The notes under the pieces: generated by a model
What the model saw: only the letters and a program-made list of their open reading frames with translations
Database searches by the model: none
What the model was told of the DNA's origin: nothing
Made by a program: the position numbers and the translations under genes
Source of the DNA: Erysipelotrichaceae bacterium NK3D112
GTDB taxonomy: Bacteria > Bacillota_I > Bacilli_A > Erysipelotrichales > Erysipelotrichaceae
Assembly: GCA_000701725.1 (NCBI GenBank)
Contig: JNJQ01000009.1
Span: 1-64,000 of the forward strand
Direction: 5' to 3'
Length of the DNA: 64,000 nt
Shown here: piece by piece, positions 1-8,983 of the stretch
How the letters are laid out: each line of letters opens with the position of its first letter
How positions within the stretch are numbered: the stretch's first letter is position 1

Positions 1-1173
1 GCGAAACAGGGAGACGGCAATGACAACATCTTCGATTTCAATTTTGAAGGTATGGAAGTCAAAGCCAATGATGTGATTTCCTTCATGATTTCACCGGATA
101 ACAACAACGCATGGGATGCAGGCAGACTCAGTGTCAGAATCAGTGAAGTCAAGGATGAAGAGCCTGCGGCAGAATACAAAGTCAGCTATGAATATGATCA
201 GGAATATCCGCAGGCAGTCATGGATACACTGCCTTCGGATGATCAGACATACGCGGACGGTGCGGAAGTAACCGCAAAAGCACCTTCTTCCGCAACTGTG
301 GAAGGTGAAAAAGACGGCAAAGCCGGTAAATGGGCATTCAATGGCTGGGATGCTGAGAAAAAGACAATCCAGGCAGCTGATGTCACATTCACCGGCAGCT
401 GGACATTCACTGCTGATGAGGAACCTGCGGCAGAGTATTCCGTGAAGTATCAGTACGAAGGAACCTATCCGCAGGCGGTCATGGACACACTGCCTTCGGA
501 TGATCAGAAATACGCGGATGGCGCGGAGGTAACCGCAAAAGCACCTGCATCTGTATCTGTGGCAGGAGAAGTGAACGGCGAGCCGGGCACCTGGGATTTC
601 CAAGGCTGGGACGCTGAAACCAAAACTGTACAGGCAGCTGATGTCACATTCACAGGCACATGGAAATTCACCGCAACCAGAACAAACAACACCGTTCTGA
701 AAGACGATTTCAGTGGTACACAGGGCAAAAACGGCTGGTACTACGGTATGTGTGACTGGGATGGCGCAAACTTCGAACAGTTGCCTTATGATGCGGCGAA
801 TAACAGATATATGAACAACGGCGCCAAGCCTGAACTGAAGGCTGACTATGTTGAACCGGGCAGCGGCAGAAACGCAGCGTATAAGTGGGTTGCCGCAAGA
901 GACGGCAAAATCAAACTCAGCGGTGAGTATGTGAAGTTCGAAAACAATAAAGATTCAGCAGCGAATGGAACATGTTTCAGGATCTTTATCAACGGTGAAC
1001 AAAAGAAATGGTTCGGAGGTAATACACAGGGCAATTTCGCAGAAGAGCAAAAGATTGACATTAACGAAACATACGATGTCAAAATGGGCGATGAGATTAT
1101 TATCGCGATTGACCCGGACGACAATGACAGCTATGACGGCGGCCGTCTCACTCTGACCATTTCTCCCAATTAA
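1..1173 (+). CDS. Secreted SHIRT-repeat protein with duplicated beta-sandwich domains (5' end outside window)
   Basis: The reading frame is open to base 1, so this is the C-terminal 390 residues of a longer protein. Two tandem repeats of about 88 residues (roughly 53-140 and 141-228) share Tyr-rich starts, LPSDDQ-YADGAEVTAKAP cores and GWD-F-G-W ends. These are hallmarks of SHIRT domains, the stiff stalk repeats of Gram-positive surface proteins. A C-terminal domain follows, and its last 45 residues (ending DGGRLTLTISPN) match the window's first 50 residues (ending DAGRLSVRISE). The visible order is therefore beta-sandwich, SHIRT, SHIRT, beta-sandwich. The sandwich may bind carbohydrate, but that is inference. 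No LPXTG sorting signal or C-terminal membrane helix is present, so it is either released or held by something in the missing N-terminus. The function of the whole protein is unknown. Confidence 0.75.
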   Translation, partial: AKQGDGNDNIFDFNFEGMEVKANDVISFMISPDNNNAWDAGRLSVRISEVKDEEPAAEYKVSYEYDQEYPQAVMDTLPSDDQTYADGAEVTAKAPSSATVEGEKDGKAGKWAFNGWDAEKKTIQAADVTFTGSWTFTADEEPAAEYSVKYQYEGTYPQAVMDTLPSDDQKYADGAEVTAKAPASVSVAGEVNGEPGTWDFQGWDAETKTVQAADVTFTGTWKFTATRTNNTVLKDDFSGTQGKNGWYYGMCDWDGANFEQLPYDAANNRYMNNGAKPELKADYVEPGSGRNAAYKWVAARDGKIKLSGEYVKFENNKDSAANGTCFRIFINGEQKKWFGGNTQGNFAEEQKIDINETYDVKMGDEIIIAIDPDDNDSYDGGRLTLTISPN

Positions 1174-1256
1174 TTCATGAACATGATATTCAGGCTGAAT
1201 CCGGCGATGAACCGGGTTCAGTCTGGAAATCAGGATTGAAACCTGAACAGAACATC

Positions 1257-1305
1257 AAAAAACAGGTATGAGACAGATCAATTCATCTGTCATTCATACC
1301 TGTTT
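1257..1305. terminator. Bidirectional hairpin terminator
   Basis: AAAACAGGTATGA pairs with TCATACCTGTTTT around an inner ACAGAT/ATCTGT stem. A-tract on one side and T-tract on the other let it serve both the surface-protein gene and the convergent carboxypeptidase gene. Confidence 0.8.
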
Positions 1306-1331
1306 TCATATGAGTCAGAAGCCGCGGCTTT

Positions 1332-2546
1332 TCAGTTTCCGTTGTTCTTATGGAATATGGAATTCCAGCGCATTTTCACACGTGCCCAGAATTTCACTTC
1401 CTTCGGCACTGTTACACGGATCCCTTCCTCAAACATTAGCTGTCCGTCTTTTTCGATGCGGATCACACCGGTGACCTCACCGTCATTCAGGCCGGCACTG
1501 GCCTCATCGGCAAGCGTGCTGGTAATAACCGGCTCATTGCCTTTGCGCATGTCAAGGACAATGGAGCGGTCGGATGTGATATCCACGGTTTCATCATGAT
1601 CGGAATAATGGATGGTCAGGGTATCAAGCACCTGTCCCTCTTCAACGATTACGGTCTTTTCATAATCATGGAGTCTTTCCAGCATGATGGAAGTTTCCGT
1701 GATATGTCCGGCGGAGTATATATCATCCTCATCACAATGCGCATTCACGCCGACGATCTTCATGCCGTTGAATTCCGCCCAATATGCCAAGCAATGTCCC
1801 GCCTCATAGGTGAAGCCTGTCTTCGATCCGATCAGATCCGGCAGGTCTGTGCCAAGCCGCTCGGCTGCGCTCCATGTGGTGGATTCCATTTCAATGCCGT
1901 CCGGATACCATTGCGTGGGTGAGGAGGTATACTCCTTTGCGGAGAATATCTGAGCGAATGTTTCATTCTGGATTGCATAGGCCAGCAGCGTCGCAATGTC
2001 GCGGGCGGTGGAGTAATGATTGTCATCATGCAGGCCGGTGCAGTTGGCAAAATGCGTGGAGGCCATGCCGATTTCAGCGGCCTTGGCGTTCATCATGTCA
2101 ATGAAGCCTTCCATACTGCCTGCGCACCGGTAAGCCAGCGCATTTGAGGCATCCGCACCTGAAGGCAATGCGCTGCCGTACAGCAGATCGCGCACCGTCA
2201 CCGTATCACCTGGAGCGTAACCGGCAATGGAGGCATTTGCCTCAATCAGTCCGGCGGTCACTTCCTCTGTGATCTCAACCGTTTCATCCGGATTGTCCAG
2301 ATGTTCAATTGCCACAAGAACGGTCATGATTTTGGTCATCGATGCCGGATACATCCGCTCATCCGGATTCTTTTCGCAAAGGACCTGTCCGCTTTCACTG
2401 TCATAGACAAAGATATAATCGCTGCCCAGTCCCTCATAAATAGAAGGATCCGGCTCCTGCGCTTTGATATTGACTGCGGCCGGGATCATGCATAGCAGGC
2501 TGATCTGCGCGGCACACAGCATTCTGCTCAGTTTCTTTAATTCCAT
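1332..2546 (-). CDS. D-alanyl-D-alanine carboxypeptidase (DacF/PBP5-like, class C low-mass PBP)
   Basis: Removes the terminal D-Ala from peptidoglycan pentapeptides outside the membrane and so sets how much substrate is left for cross-linking. The 404-residue product starts with a signal peptide (about residues 1-29, MELKKLSRML...). It carries the penicillin-binding motifs SMTK (Ser69, Lys72), SGAD in the SxN position (about 129-132) and KTG (242-244). A PBP5-type beta domain follows, then a basic amphipathic C-terminal tail typical of membrane-tethered carboxypeptidases. The reading frame could extend 36 codons upstream, but the signal peptide fixes the start at 2546. The SD upstream is weak. 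It lies just downstream of the RpiR-type regulator on the same strand and may share its transcript, although the functions are not obviously linked. Confidence 0.9.
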   Translation of the reverse strand: MELKKLSRMLCAAQISLLCMIPAAVNIKAQEPDPSIYEGLGSDYIFVYDSESGQVLCEKNPDERMYPASMTKIMTVLVAIEHLDNPDETVEITEEVTAGLIEANASIAGYAPGDTVTVRDLLYGSALPSGADASNALAYRCAGSMEGFIDMMNAKAAEIGMASTHFANCTGLHDDNHYSTARDIATLLAYAIQNETFAQIFSAKEYTSSPTQWYPDGIEMESTTWSAAERLGTDLPDLIGSKTGFTYEAGHCLAYWAEFNGMKIVGVNAHCDEDDIYSAGHITETSIMLERLHDYEKTVIVEEGQVLDTLTIHYSDHDETVDITSDRSIVLDMRKGNEPVITSTLADEASAGLNDGEVTGVIRIEKDGQLMFEEGIRVTVPKEVKFWARVKMRWNSIFHKNNGN

Positions 2547-2589
2547 ACGGCTGTATTTTACCCTGTTTTGCGGCACATGAATATTAAAA

Positions 2590-3423
2590 TCAGTCGATTC
2601 TGATTTTCGTGATGTCATCGTATTTGTTGATGAAGTACCAGGAATAAAGCACATTCAGATAGTACTCCATACAGGCGTGGGAGGAGAAATTGGCATAGCG
2701 GCGGTATTTCTTCTCCTTGTCGGGCAGATACAGAACCACATCGCTGAGCCGGGCGAGTTCGCCCGAGCGCAAGGAGGTCAGGGTGACGGATGGAACATGA
2801 TTCTCTTTCAGAATCCGCGCGCATTGCAGGGTTGATTCGGTAACGCCGGAAAAGCTCAGCAGTAAACCGCAGTCCTTTTCCCCGAGGGTCTGGGCGAGAT
2901 GGCTCTGTTCGCCATAGACGGGAGAACTTAAGAATTGATTGAAGCCTGCCCGCATCATTCTCGCCTGAAATGCCAGGCCTGAGACAAACGCGTCACCGAC
3001 CCCGAAAATGACGACTCTTTCCGCATGCATCATCAGATTGCCGGCTTTTTCAAAATCATCTGCGGAAGCGGTGATCAGGCTACGAGCTTCTTTCAGTGAT
3101 TCCTCGGTCAGTTTCTCCAGGCGCAGGGCGATATCGCTGATCCCGTCATTCTTGTGAAAGGGAATGTTGGCATCGATTTCATTGATCAGTTGCCGCTGCT
3201 GTTCCAGCTCGGCGGAGAAACGGATTTTGAATTCCTGGTAGCCGCTTAAGCCGATCCGTTTGCATAAGCGGATGATCGCCGCCGGGGATGTGTATGTGTC
3301 CCGGGCAAGTTCGGCAGCGCTGCGGCTGAGGATCCGGTCTTTTTTCTCGAGAATGTAATTGGAGATTTCTTTTTCGTTATGGGAAAAACCGTTCTGTTCT
3401 TCCAGCTGTCTTATGATTTTCAT
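2590..3423 (-). CDS. RpiR/MurR-family transcriptional regulator (HTH-SIS)
   Basis: A sugar-phosphate-responsive DNA-binding protein of 277 residues. The N-terminus is an HTH_6 domain (about 1-78, with LARDTYTSPAAIIRLCKRIGL as recognition region) and the C-terminus is a SIS domain (about 100-260, VVIFGVGDAF...), which in this family binds phosphosugars. It is divergent from the GH4 phospho-glycosidase, and a palindrome typical of RpiR-family sites sits in the shared intergenic region at 3442-3458. It therefore probably controls that gene and itself. The ATG at 3423 lacks a strong SD. A TTG at 3501 would add 26 residues but would place the palindrome inside the gene, so I prefer the shorter form. 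Confidence 0.85.
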   Translation of the reverse strand: MKIIRQLEEQNGFSHNEKEISNYILEKKDRILSRSAAELARDTYTSPAAIIRLCKRIGLSGYQEFKIRFSAELEQQRQLINEIDANIPFHKNDGISDIALRLEKLTEESLKEARSLITASADDFEKAGNLMMHAERVVIFGVGDAFVSGLAFQARMMRAGFNQFLSSPVYGEQSHLAQTLGEKDCGLLLSFSGVTESTLQCARILKENHVPSVTLTSLRSGELARLSDVVLYLPDKEKKYRRYANFSSHACMEYYLNVLYSWYFINKYDDITKIRID

Positions 3424-3441
3424 GAGTTCATTGTATGTGAT

Positions 3442-3458
3442 ATGAAATAAAATTTCAT
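3442..3458. promoter_or_regulatory. Palindromic operator between RpiR regulator and GH4 gene
   Basis: Perfect inverted repeat ATGAAAT-AAA-ATTTCAT. Its length and layout resemble known RpiR-family sites (HexR/MurR-like, TGWAAT-N3-ATTWCA). It lies 19 bases upstream of the regulator start and about 118 bases upstream of the GH4 start. Confidence 0.65.
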
Positions 3459-3575
3459 CTGTTTTGAAATGAACGGATTCAATTTTGAAAGTTCCTGCCA
3501 ACTTGATCCGCGCGCATTGTTTTCGCTTTTGTGTTCCGATATATTTTTCTTGTCAATCAAAAGGAGAACAACATA

Positions 3576-4976
3576 ATGGCAGAAAAGAAGCGTGTCAAAA
3601 TCGTCACCATCGGCGGCGGTTCCAGCTACACTCCCGAACTTATGGAAGGCTTCATCAAGCGTTACGAGGAGCTTCCCATCCGTGAAATCTGGCTCTGTGA
3701 TATTGAGGACGGAAAAGAAAAACTCGAAATCGTCGGCGCGATGGCGCAGCGCATGTGGGATGCCACACCGTATGATGTCAAGGTTCATCTGACTCTCGAC
3801 CGCAGGGAAGCCCTGCCCGGTGCTGACTTTGTCACAACCCAGTTCCGTGTCGGTCTGCTCAATGCGAGAATCAAGGATGAGAGAATTCCGCTTTCCTACG
3901 GCATGCTCGGTCAGGAGACCAATGGCGCCGGCGGTATGTTCAAGGCATTCCGCACCATCCCCGTCATTCTCGGCATCATCGAGGATATGAAGGAATTATG
4001 CCCGGACGCATGGCTGATCAACTTCACCAATCCGTCCGGAATGGTTACCGAAGCCGCAATCAAATGGGGCGGCTGGAAGAAGACAGTCGGTCTTTGCAAC
4101 GTGCCTGTCGGCGCACTGCTCAGAGAGCCTCCGCAGTTCGGTCTGACCGAAAGAGAATGCATTCACCAGTTCGCCGGTCTCAACCATTTCCACTGGCATA
4201 AGGTGTCTGATGCGCATGGCAACGATCTGACCGACAAGCTGATCGACAACATGTATGATCCGACCGTGGATGACGGCACTCCTGCCAACATCTTCGATGT
4301 CAAGTTCCTCAAGGAGCACCTCAAGCAGATCCAGCTGATTCCGTGCGGATATCACCGCTACTATTACATGCATGATGAAATGCTGAAGCATGCCATCGAG
4401 GAATTCAACACGGTCGGCACACGTGCCCAGCAGGTCAAGCAGACAGAAGCCGAACTGTTCGAGCTTTACAAGGATCCCAATCTGAATTACAAGCCGGAAC
4501 AGCTCTCCAAGCGCGGCGGCGCCCACTATTCCGATGCGGCGTGCGAGTGCATCTGCTCCATTTACAACGACAAGAGAACACACATGGTCGTCTCCACCCA
4601 GAACAACGGCGCGATCTCTGATCTGCCGTATGACTGCATCGTTGAAATCTCCTCCATCATCACCGGCAGGGGACCGATGCCTCTGAACTGGGGCAGCTTC
4701 CATCCGAGTGAGAGAGGCTATGTCCAGCTGATGAAGGCAATGGAAGAGTGCGTCATTGAAGCAGCTATTACCGGCAACTACGGTCTTGCCCTGGCGGCGT
4801 TTGAAATGAACCCGCAGGTTGAACACGGACATGTTGCCCAGACCGTTCTCGATGAACTTCTGGTTGCCCATGAGAAATATCTGCCGCAGTTTGCGGAAAA
4901 GATTGCCGAACTCAAGGCGGCCGGCGTCTATCCGAAGGACGAGGTTGTCCAGGAACTTCTCAAGGAAGGCAAGTAA
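3576..4976 (+). CDS. 6-phospho-beta-glucosidase, glycoside hydrolase family 4
   Basis: GH4 enzymes hydrolyse 6-phosphorylated disaccharides, delivered by a PTS, by an unusual NAD+- and Mn2+-dependent redox-elimination mechanism in the cytoplasm. The 466-residue length is typical. The Rossmann nucleotide-binding loop GGGSSYTPE is at residues 13-21, and the family sequences NFTNPSG (about 149-155) and GLNHFHW (about 201-207) are present, together with metal-site Cys and His residues in the LCNVP and GLNH regions. The ATG at 3576 is chosen because AGGAG lies 13 bases upstream. The divergent RpiR regulator suggests induction by a phosphosugar. No PTS genes are in the window, so the exact substrate (cellobiose-P or another beta-glucoside) is open. 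Confidence 0.9.
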   Translation: MAEKKRVKIVTIGGGSSYTPELMEGFIKRYEELPIREIWLCDIEDGKEKLEIVGAMAQRMWDATPYDVKVHLTLDRREALPGADFVTTQFRVGLLNARIKDERIPLSYGMLGQETNGAGGMFKAFRTIPVILGIIEDMKELCPDAWLINFTNPSGMVTEAAIKWGGWKKTVGLCNVPVGALLREPPQFGLTERECIHQFAGLNHFHWHKVSDAHGNDLTDKLIDNMYDPTVDDGTPANIFDVKFLKEHLKQIQLIPCGYHRYYYMHDEMLKHAIEEFNTVGTRAQQVKQTEAELFELYKDPNLNYKPEQLSKRGGAHYSDAACECICSIYNDKRTHMVVSTQNNGAISDLPYDCIVEISSIITGRGPMPLNWGSFHPSERGYVQLMKAMEECVIEAAITGNYGLALAAFEMNPQVEHGHVAQTVLDELLVAHEKYLPQFAEKIAELKAAGVYPKDEVVQELLKEGK

Positions 4977-4985
4977 TTGATCAAT

Positions 4986-5008
4986 AACCGGGGATCATCC
5001 CCGGTTTT
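4986..5008 (+). terminator. Rho-independent terminator after GH4 gene
   Basis: AACCGGGGAT and ATCCCCGGTT form a 10-bp stem with a minimal loop, followed by a short T stretch. Confidence 0.7.
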
Positions 5009-5031
5009 GAATCACAGGAAAAGAGTGAATC

Positions 5032-6087
5032 ATGCCGTTTGAAATCAGTCACGACGTGTTGAAGAAATACGAAGGAAATGAAACCCGTGTCATCATTCCC
5101 GAAGGAATCCGGGAAATCGCTGACTATGCTTTTTATGGCGCCCATGCCATGGAATACATTTCCATTCCCTCTTCCGTAAAGGAAATCGGAACCAACGCGT
5201 TTTATGACTGTGCCAGCCTCAAGGAGGCGGTATTGCCTGATTCACTCTTTTATCTTGGCAGCGCCGCGTTCGGCAGATGCTTTGATCTGAAACGTGTATG
5301 GCTGCCCGATTCGCTGACCTCACTGCCGCGGATCGCTTTCTTTCAGTGCGAAAGACTGGAACAGATCCGTCTGCCCGAAACAATCACCCGCATCGGGCGG
5401 GCATGCTTTGAGAAATGCCGCAGCCTGCATGTGATCGTTCTGCCGGAAACACTGAGAATTCTCGAGGATAACGTGTTTGATGAATGCACGCAGCTGGAAG
5501 CCGTATTCCTTCCTGAAAACCTTGAGGAAATCGGAAACAATGTCTTCATCGGCTGTGAAAATCTCGCGGAGATCACCCTTGGCAAGAACGTCAGAAAGAT
5601 CGGCACCGGTGCCTTTGAAACAGGCGGAAGCCTGAAGCTGAATGTGCCTGAGGGAACAGAGATCAGACCGCAGATGCTCGACAACCGCTGGAATATGGAC
5701 TGGCGCACCGACACACCAAGCAGGCTGGATGAAAAGAAATATCTGCTTCATGATTCCTATATTCCCTCATTGCGGCTGAATGAGTGGAAGCCTTTGTCCA
5801 GGGTTGTGCTGGCTGTCAATTATCTGGAGACCTACCGCGGACCGCTGGAAAACTATGAAACATGGATTCGTGAACATACACAGGAGCTGCTTGAGATGAT
5901 TGTCTCATCAAAGCGCTATGAGGCGCTTAACAAAGCCCTGGCAAACAATATTCTGGACGCGGACCTGGTACAGCCGTATCTGTACAGGATCAATGACCGC
6001 GACGAAAAGGCGAAGCTGCTTGAAATGAGCAGGAATCAGAAAAAGAAGGATGATCTTCTTTCCATGGATCTGGATGATCTGTTCTGA
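5032..6087 (+). CDS. BspA-like leucine-rich repeat protein, predicted cytoplasmic
   Basis: Residues about 15-225 form eight or nine LRR_5 repeats of about 23 residues with the pattern I..YAF..C..L..I.LP..V..IG..AF. This is the BspA/TpLRR solenoid used for protein-protein contact. Residues 235-351 are a helical tail with YIPSLRLNEW, an ankyrin-like stretch and an acidic end (MDLDDLF). No signal peptide or anchor is visible, which is unusual because most BspA-like proteins are secreted. The start has a GGAAAAGAG SD. It is 16 bases ahead of the VWA gene and 1.4 kb ahead of the MoxR ATPase on the same strand, so the three probably form one operon. A role as adaptor or substrate selector for the ATPase is inference. 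Confidence 0.8.
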   Translation: MPFEISHDVLKKYEGNETRVIIPEGIREIADYAFYGAHAMEYISIPSSVKEIGTNAFYDCASLKEAVLPDSLFYLGSAAFGRCFDLKRVWLPDSLTSLPRIAFFQCERLEQIRLPETITRIGRACFEKCRSLHVIVLPETLRILEDNVFDECTQLEAVFLPENLEEIGNNVFIGCENLAEITLGKNVRKIGTGAFETGGSLKLNVPEGTEIRPQMLDNRWNMDWRTDTPSRLDEKKYLLHDSYIPSLRLNEWKPLSRVVLAVNYLETYRGPLENYETWIREHTQELLEMIVSSKRYEALNKALANNILDADLVQPYLYRINDRDEKAKLLEMSRNQKKKDDLLSMDLDDLF

Positions 6088-6103
6088 AAGGGGGTGAGCG
6101 GAT

Positions 6104-7504
6104 ATGGATGAGGAACTGATTCAGATCAGTGAGGAAATCTTTGCGTATATCAGAAGTCAGCTGACTTTTCATCTGCGCTTCATGGACCTCGCCCTGAACA
6201 ATTATCAACTGATTCCCGACGCGCTGGAATACCGCTGTGACGGGAAGTTTTTCCATTATCCGCCGATCGCTCTGATCAAGACATTCCGGAACAATCCCAA
6301 TGAGATGGTCAGAGGATATCTCCATGTTGTATTGCATTCGGTTTTCCAGCATCTTTATTTCTCGAAAAACCGCCGGATGTCACTCTGGAATCTGGCCGCG
6401 GATATCGCCGTTGAAAATGTGATCGAACAGCTCGGATTATCATGCGCGGAAACACCCGCCTCACAGGAAAAGCAAAGGCAGATCGCAAAGATCCGCGAGA
6501 AGATTCCGGTATTCACTGCTCAGAAGATCTACCATTATCTGGAAGATCTTGAAACCGATCAGATCAAACTGCTCGCACCGGTGTTTTATTTTGACAATCA
6601 TGAATGCTGGTATGAAATCCGCGATTCCATCGGCACTTCCGAAACGCTCTATGGCGAAGAGAACCGCGATAATCCATCCGCTTCAGGCGGCAACCGCTTT
6701 GAAGGAGCCACCCATGACACAGGCGAATCACAGGAAGGGGAGGATCCCCATGCGTCTGAAGAAGAAATCCGGCAGATCCGCAACGCGCTGAAAGACTGGA
6801 AGGAAATCTCGGAAAAGATTGGAACTGATCTCGAAACATTCAACCGCGAGGAAGGCGAAAAGGCAGAAGCGCTGGTGCAGTCGCTCAAGGCGCTTCATAG
6901 GGAAAAATACAGCTACAGAACATTCCTGAGAAAGTTCATGAGTCCGGGTGAAAAGATGAAGATCTCGGATGAGGACTTCGATCTGATCTTTTACACATAC
7001 GGACTGAATCTCTACCGCAATCTTCCCTTAATTGAGCCGCTGGAATACCAGGAGATGAACAACATCCGCGAGCTGGTGATTGCCATTGACACCTCCGGCT
7101 CGGTGCAGGGTGATATCGTGCAGGATTTTCTGCAGAAGACCTATAACATCTTTCAGGAAAAAGAGAGCTTCTTCTCCCATTTCCGCATTCACATCCTGCA
7201 ATGCGACATGATGATCCGCGATACCGCCGTGATCACAACCATGGCGGAATTTGAAAAATACATCGAAACGATGGAAATCAAAGGACTTGGCGGAACGGAC
7301 TTCCGGCCGGTGTTCAGCTATGTGAATGAACAGATTGAACAAAACGTGTTCCGAAGATTCGGAGGACTGCTTTATTTCACGGACGGCGACGGGGTTTATC
7401 CCAAATACCGTCCGTCATACCAATGCGCATTTCTGTTTCCCAAAGGAAACAAGGAAATCACCGTGCCGCCCTGGGCGATCAGATATTCACTGGAGGAGGA
7501 CTGA
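6104..7504 (+). CDS. VWA-domain protein with DUF2201-type putative metallopeptidase-like N-terminus
   Basis: A 466-residue protein. The N-terminal part (about 1-130) resembles the putative metallopeptidase domain that precedes VWA-like domains in this family. Its usual HExxH motif is replaced by HVVLHSVFQH, so catalysis is doubtful. Residues about 180-225 are a polar, acidic linker. The C-terminal VWA domain has an intact MIDAS motif DTSGS (about 328-332) and GGTD near 396. The gene begins 16 bases after the leucine-rich protein with an AAAGGGGG SD, and ends 3 bases before the MoxR ATPase gene. MoxR/VWA pairs commonly act as metal- or cofactor-insertion chaperones, but the target here is unknown. 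Confidence 0.8.
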   Translation: MDEELIQISEEIFAYIRSQLTFHLRFMDLALNNYQLIPDALEYRCDGKFFHYPPIALIKTFRNNPNEMVRGYLHVVLHSVFQHLYFSKNRRMSLWNLAADIAVENVIEQLGLSCAETPASQEKQRQIAKIREKIPVFTAQKIYHYLEDLETDQIKLLAPVFYFDNHECWYEIRDSIGTSETLYGEENRDNPSASGGNRFEGATHDTGESQEGEDPHASEEEIRQIRNALKDWKEISEKIGTDLETFNREEGEKAEALVQSLKALHREKYSYRTFLRKFMSPGEKMKISDEDFDLIFYTYGLNLYRNLPLIEPLEYQEMNNIRELVIAIDTSGSVQGDIVQDFLQKTYNIFQEKESFFSHFRIHILQCDMMIRDTAVITTMAEFEKYIETMEIKGLGGTDFRPVFSYVNEQIEQNVFRRFGGLLYFTDGDGVYPKYRPSYQCAFLFPKGNKEITVPPWAIRYSLEED

Positions 7505-7507
7505 CCT

Positions 7508-8983
7508 ATGCATATCAATGAAGCGAAAACACAGATCCGCAATGCGATCACAGCCTATTGCGCAAAAAATGCCAACGGAACACTGAAAATCCCGGCCCAG
7601 GCACAGCGTCCGGTATTCCTGGTCGGCGCGCCGGGCATCGGAAAAACCGCGATCGTTGAACAGATCGCTTCAGAGATGGATCTCGGCTTTGTCTCCTATT
7701 CAATGACCCACCACACAAGACAAAGCGCTCTCGGTCTTCCCTATATCGTGGAAAAGGAATACGGTGGAAAGAAATACAGTGTTTCCGAATACACGATGAG
7801 TGAAATCCTGGCCAGCGTCTATGATGAGATGGAACGAAGCGGCAGAAAGACAGGCATTCTCTTTCTGGATGAAATCAACTGCGTTTCCGAAACGCTTGCT
7901 CCGAGTATGCTGCAGTTTCTGCAGTATAAGACATTCGGCCGCCACCGTGTGCCGGAGGGCTGGATTGTCGTGACCGCGGGAAACCCGGCGGAATACAACG
8001 ATTCGGTGCGTGAATTTGACATCGCGATGCTTGACCGTCTCAAGAAAATCGAAGTTGAGCCTGATTTTGAGGTTTGGAAGGAATTCGCCGTGAAAACCGG
8101 TGTCCATCCGTCCGTTCTTTCCTATCTTTCCATCAAGCCGCAGTATTTTTACAGAGTCAGCACCACCATTGACGGCAAGAGCTTTGTGACCGCAAGAAGC
8201 TGGGATGATCTTTCCAGGATGATCAGTGTCTATGAGGAAAACGGACTGGAAGTCGACCGCCATCTGATCAGCCAGTATGTGCAGGATGAACAGATTGCTT
8301 CCGACTATGCCAATTATTATGATCTCTACCGCAAATATCAGTCCGATTATCAGGTGGAACAGATCATTGACGGCACGGTGTCAGAAGACATCGTCAAACG
8401 TGCATCCGGTGCGAAGTTCGATGAGCGTCTTTCCCTGATCAGCCTGGTGCTCTCCTCGCTTGAGGATCAGATCTCTGAAACCCTGCGCTATGAGGAAAGC
8501 ATGAAGGAAATCATTGCGGAAGTAAAAGGCAAGGATGCACCGTATCACGCGTTCATGAACGAAAGAGCATCATTCTGGAATGCGAAGTCGATGGAAACCG
8601 ATACCCGCGCGAAAGTGGATAAGGCGCTCTGCACGAAAAAGATCTATGAGGAGCTCGCAAAAGTTCTTGAAGGCAGTGATACAAAAGAGACACTGAAAAA
8701 AGAACTCCAAAGCCGTCTGAATTCATTCAGAGAAATGAATCAGAAAGCGCAGAGTTCTCTGGATCATACATTCCGTTTCATGGAGAAGGCCTTTGCGGCG
8801 GGACAGGAGATGCTCATCCTCGTCTCTGAGCTGACCATTCGACCGGATATCGCGGAATACATCTATGCCCATGGCTGTGAGAAGTATTTTGAATACAATG
8901 ACAAGCTGCTCTTTGAGGATCAGAAGAGCACCCTGAACAAGCGCATCGAGGATCTCAATCTGCTCTCAATGGAAGAGATTTAA
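7508..8983 (+). CDS. MoxR-type AAA+ ATPase
   Basis: A 491-residue AAA+ protein with Walker A GAPGIGKT (about 39-46), Walker B ILFLDE (about 117-122) and a sensor-1 region VVTAGNP. The second half is a long helical extension with a predicted coiled coil (about 350-440) not found in minimal MoxR proteins. MoxR ATPases remodel or activate protein partners, often together with VWA proteins, and the VWA partner is the preceding gene. The last four bases overlap the stop of the convergent metallo-hydrolase gene, and I see no terminator between them. Confidence 0.85.
   Translation: MHINEAKTQIRNAITAYCAKNANGTLKIPAQAQRPVFLVGAPGIGKTAIVEQIASEMDLGFVSYSMTHHTRQSALGLPYIVEKEYGGKKYSVSEYTMSEILASVYDEMERSGRKTGILFLDEINCVSETLAPSMLQFLQYKTFGRHRVPEGWIVVTAGNPAEYNDSVREFDIAMLDRLKKIEVEPDFEVWKEFAVKTGVHPSVLSYLSIKPQYFYRVSTTIDGKSFVTARSWDDLSRMISVYEENGLEVDRHLISQYVQDEQIASDYANYYDLYRKYQSDYQVEQIIDGTVSEDIVKRASGAKFDERLSLISLVLSSLEDQISETLRYEESMKEIIAEVKGKDAPYHAFMNERASFWNAKSMETDTRAKVDKALCTKKIYEELAKVLEGSDTKETLKKELQSRLNSFREMNQKAQSSLDHTFRFMEKAFAAGQEMLILVSELTIRPDIAEYIYAHGCEKYFEYNDKLLFEDQKSTLNKRIEDLNLLSMEEI

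Noticed and set aside
3996-4871. 291-codon minus-strand frame inside the GH4 gene
   Set aside because: Entirely within a well-supported gene on the other strand, no SD, and the translation has no family features.
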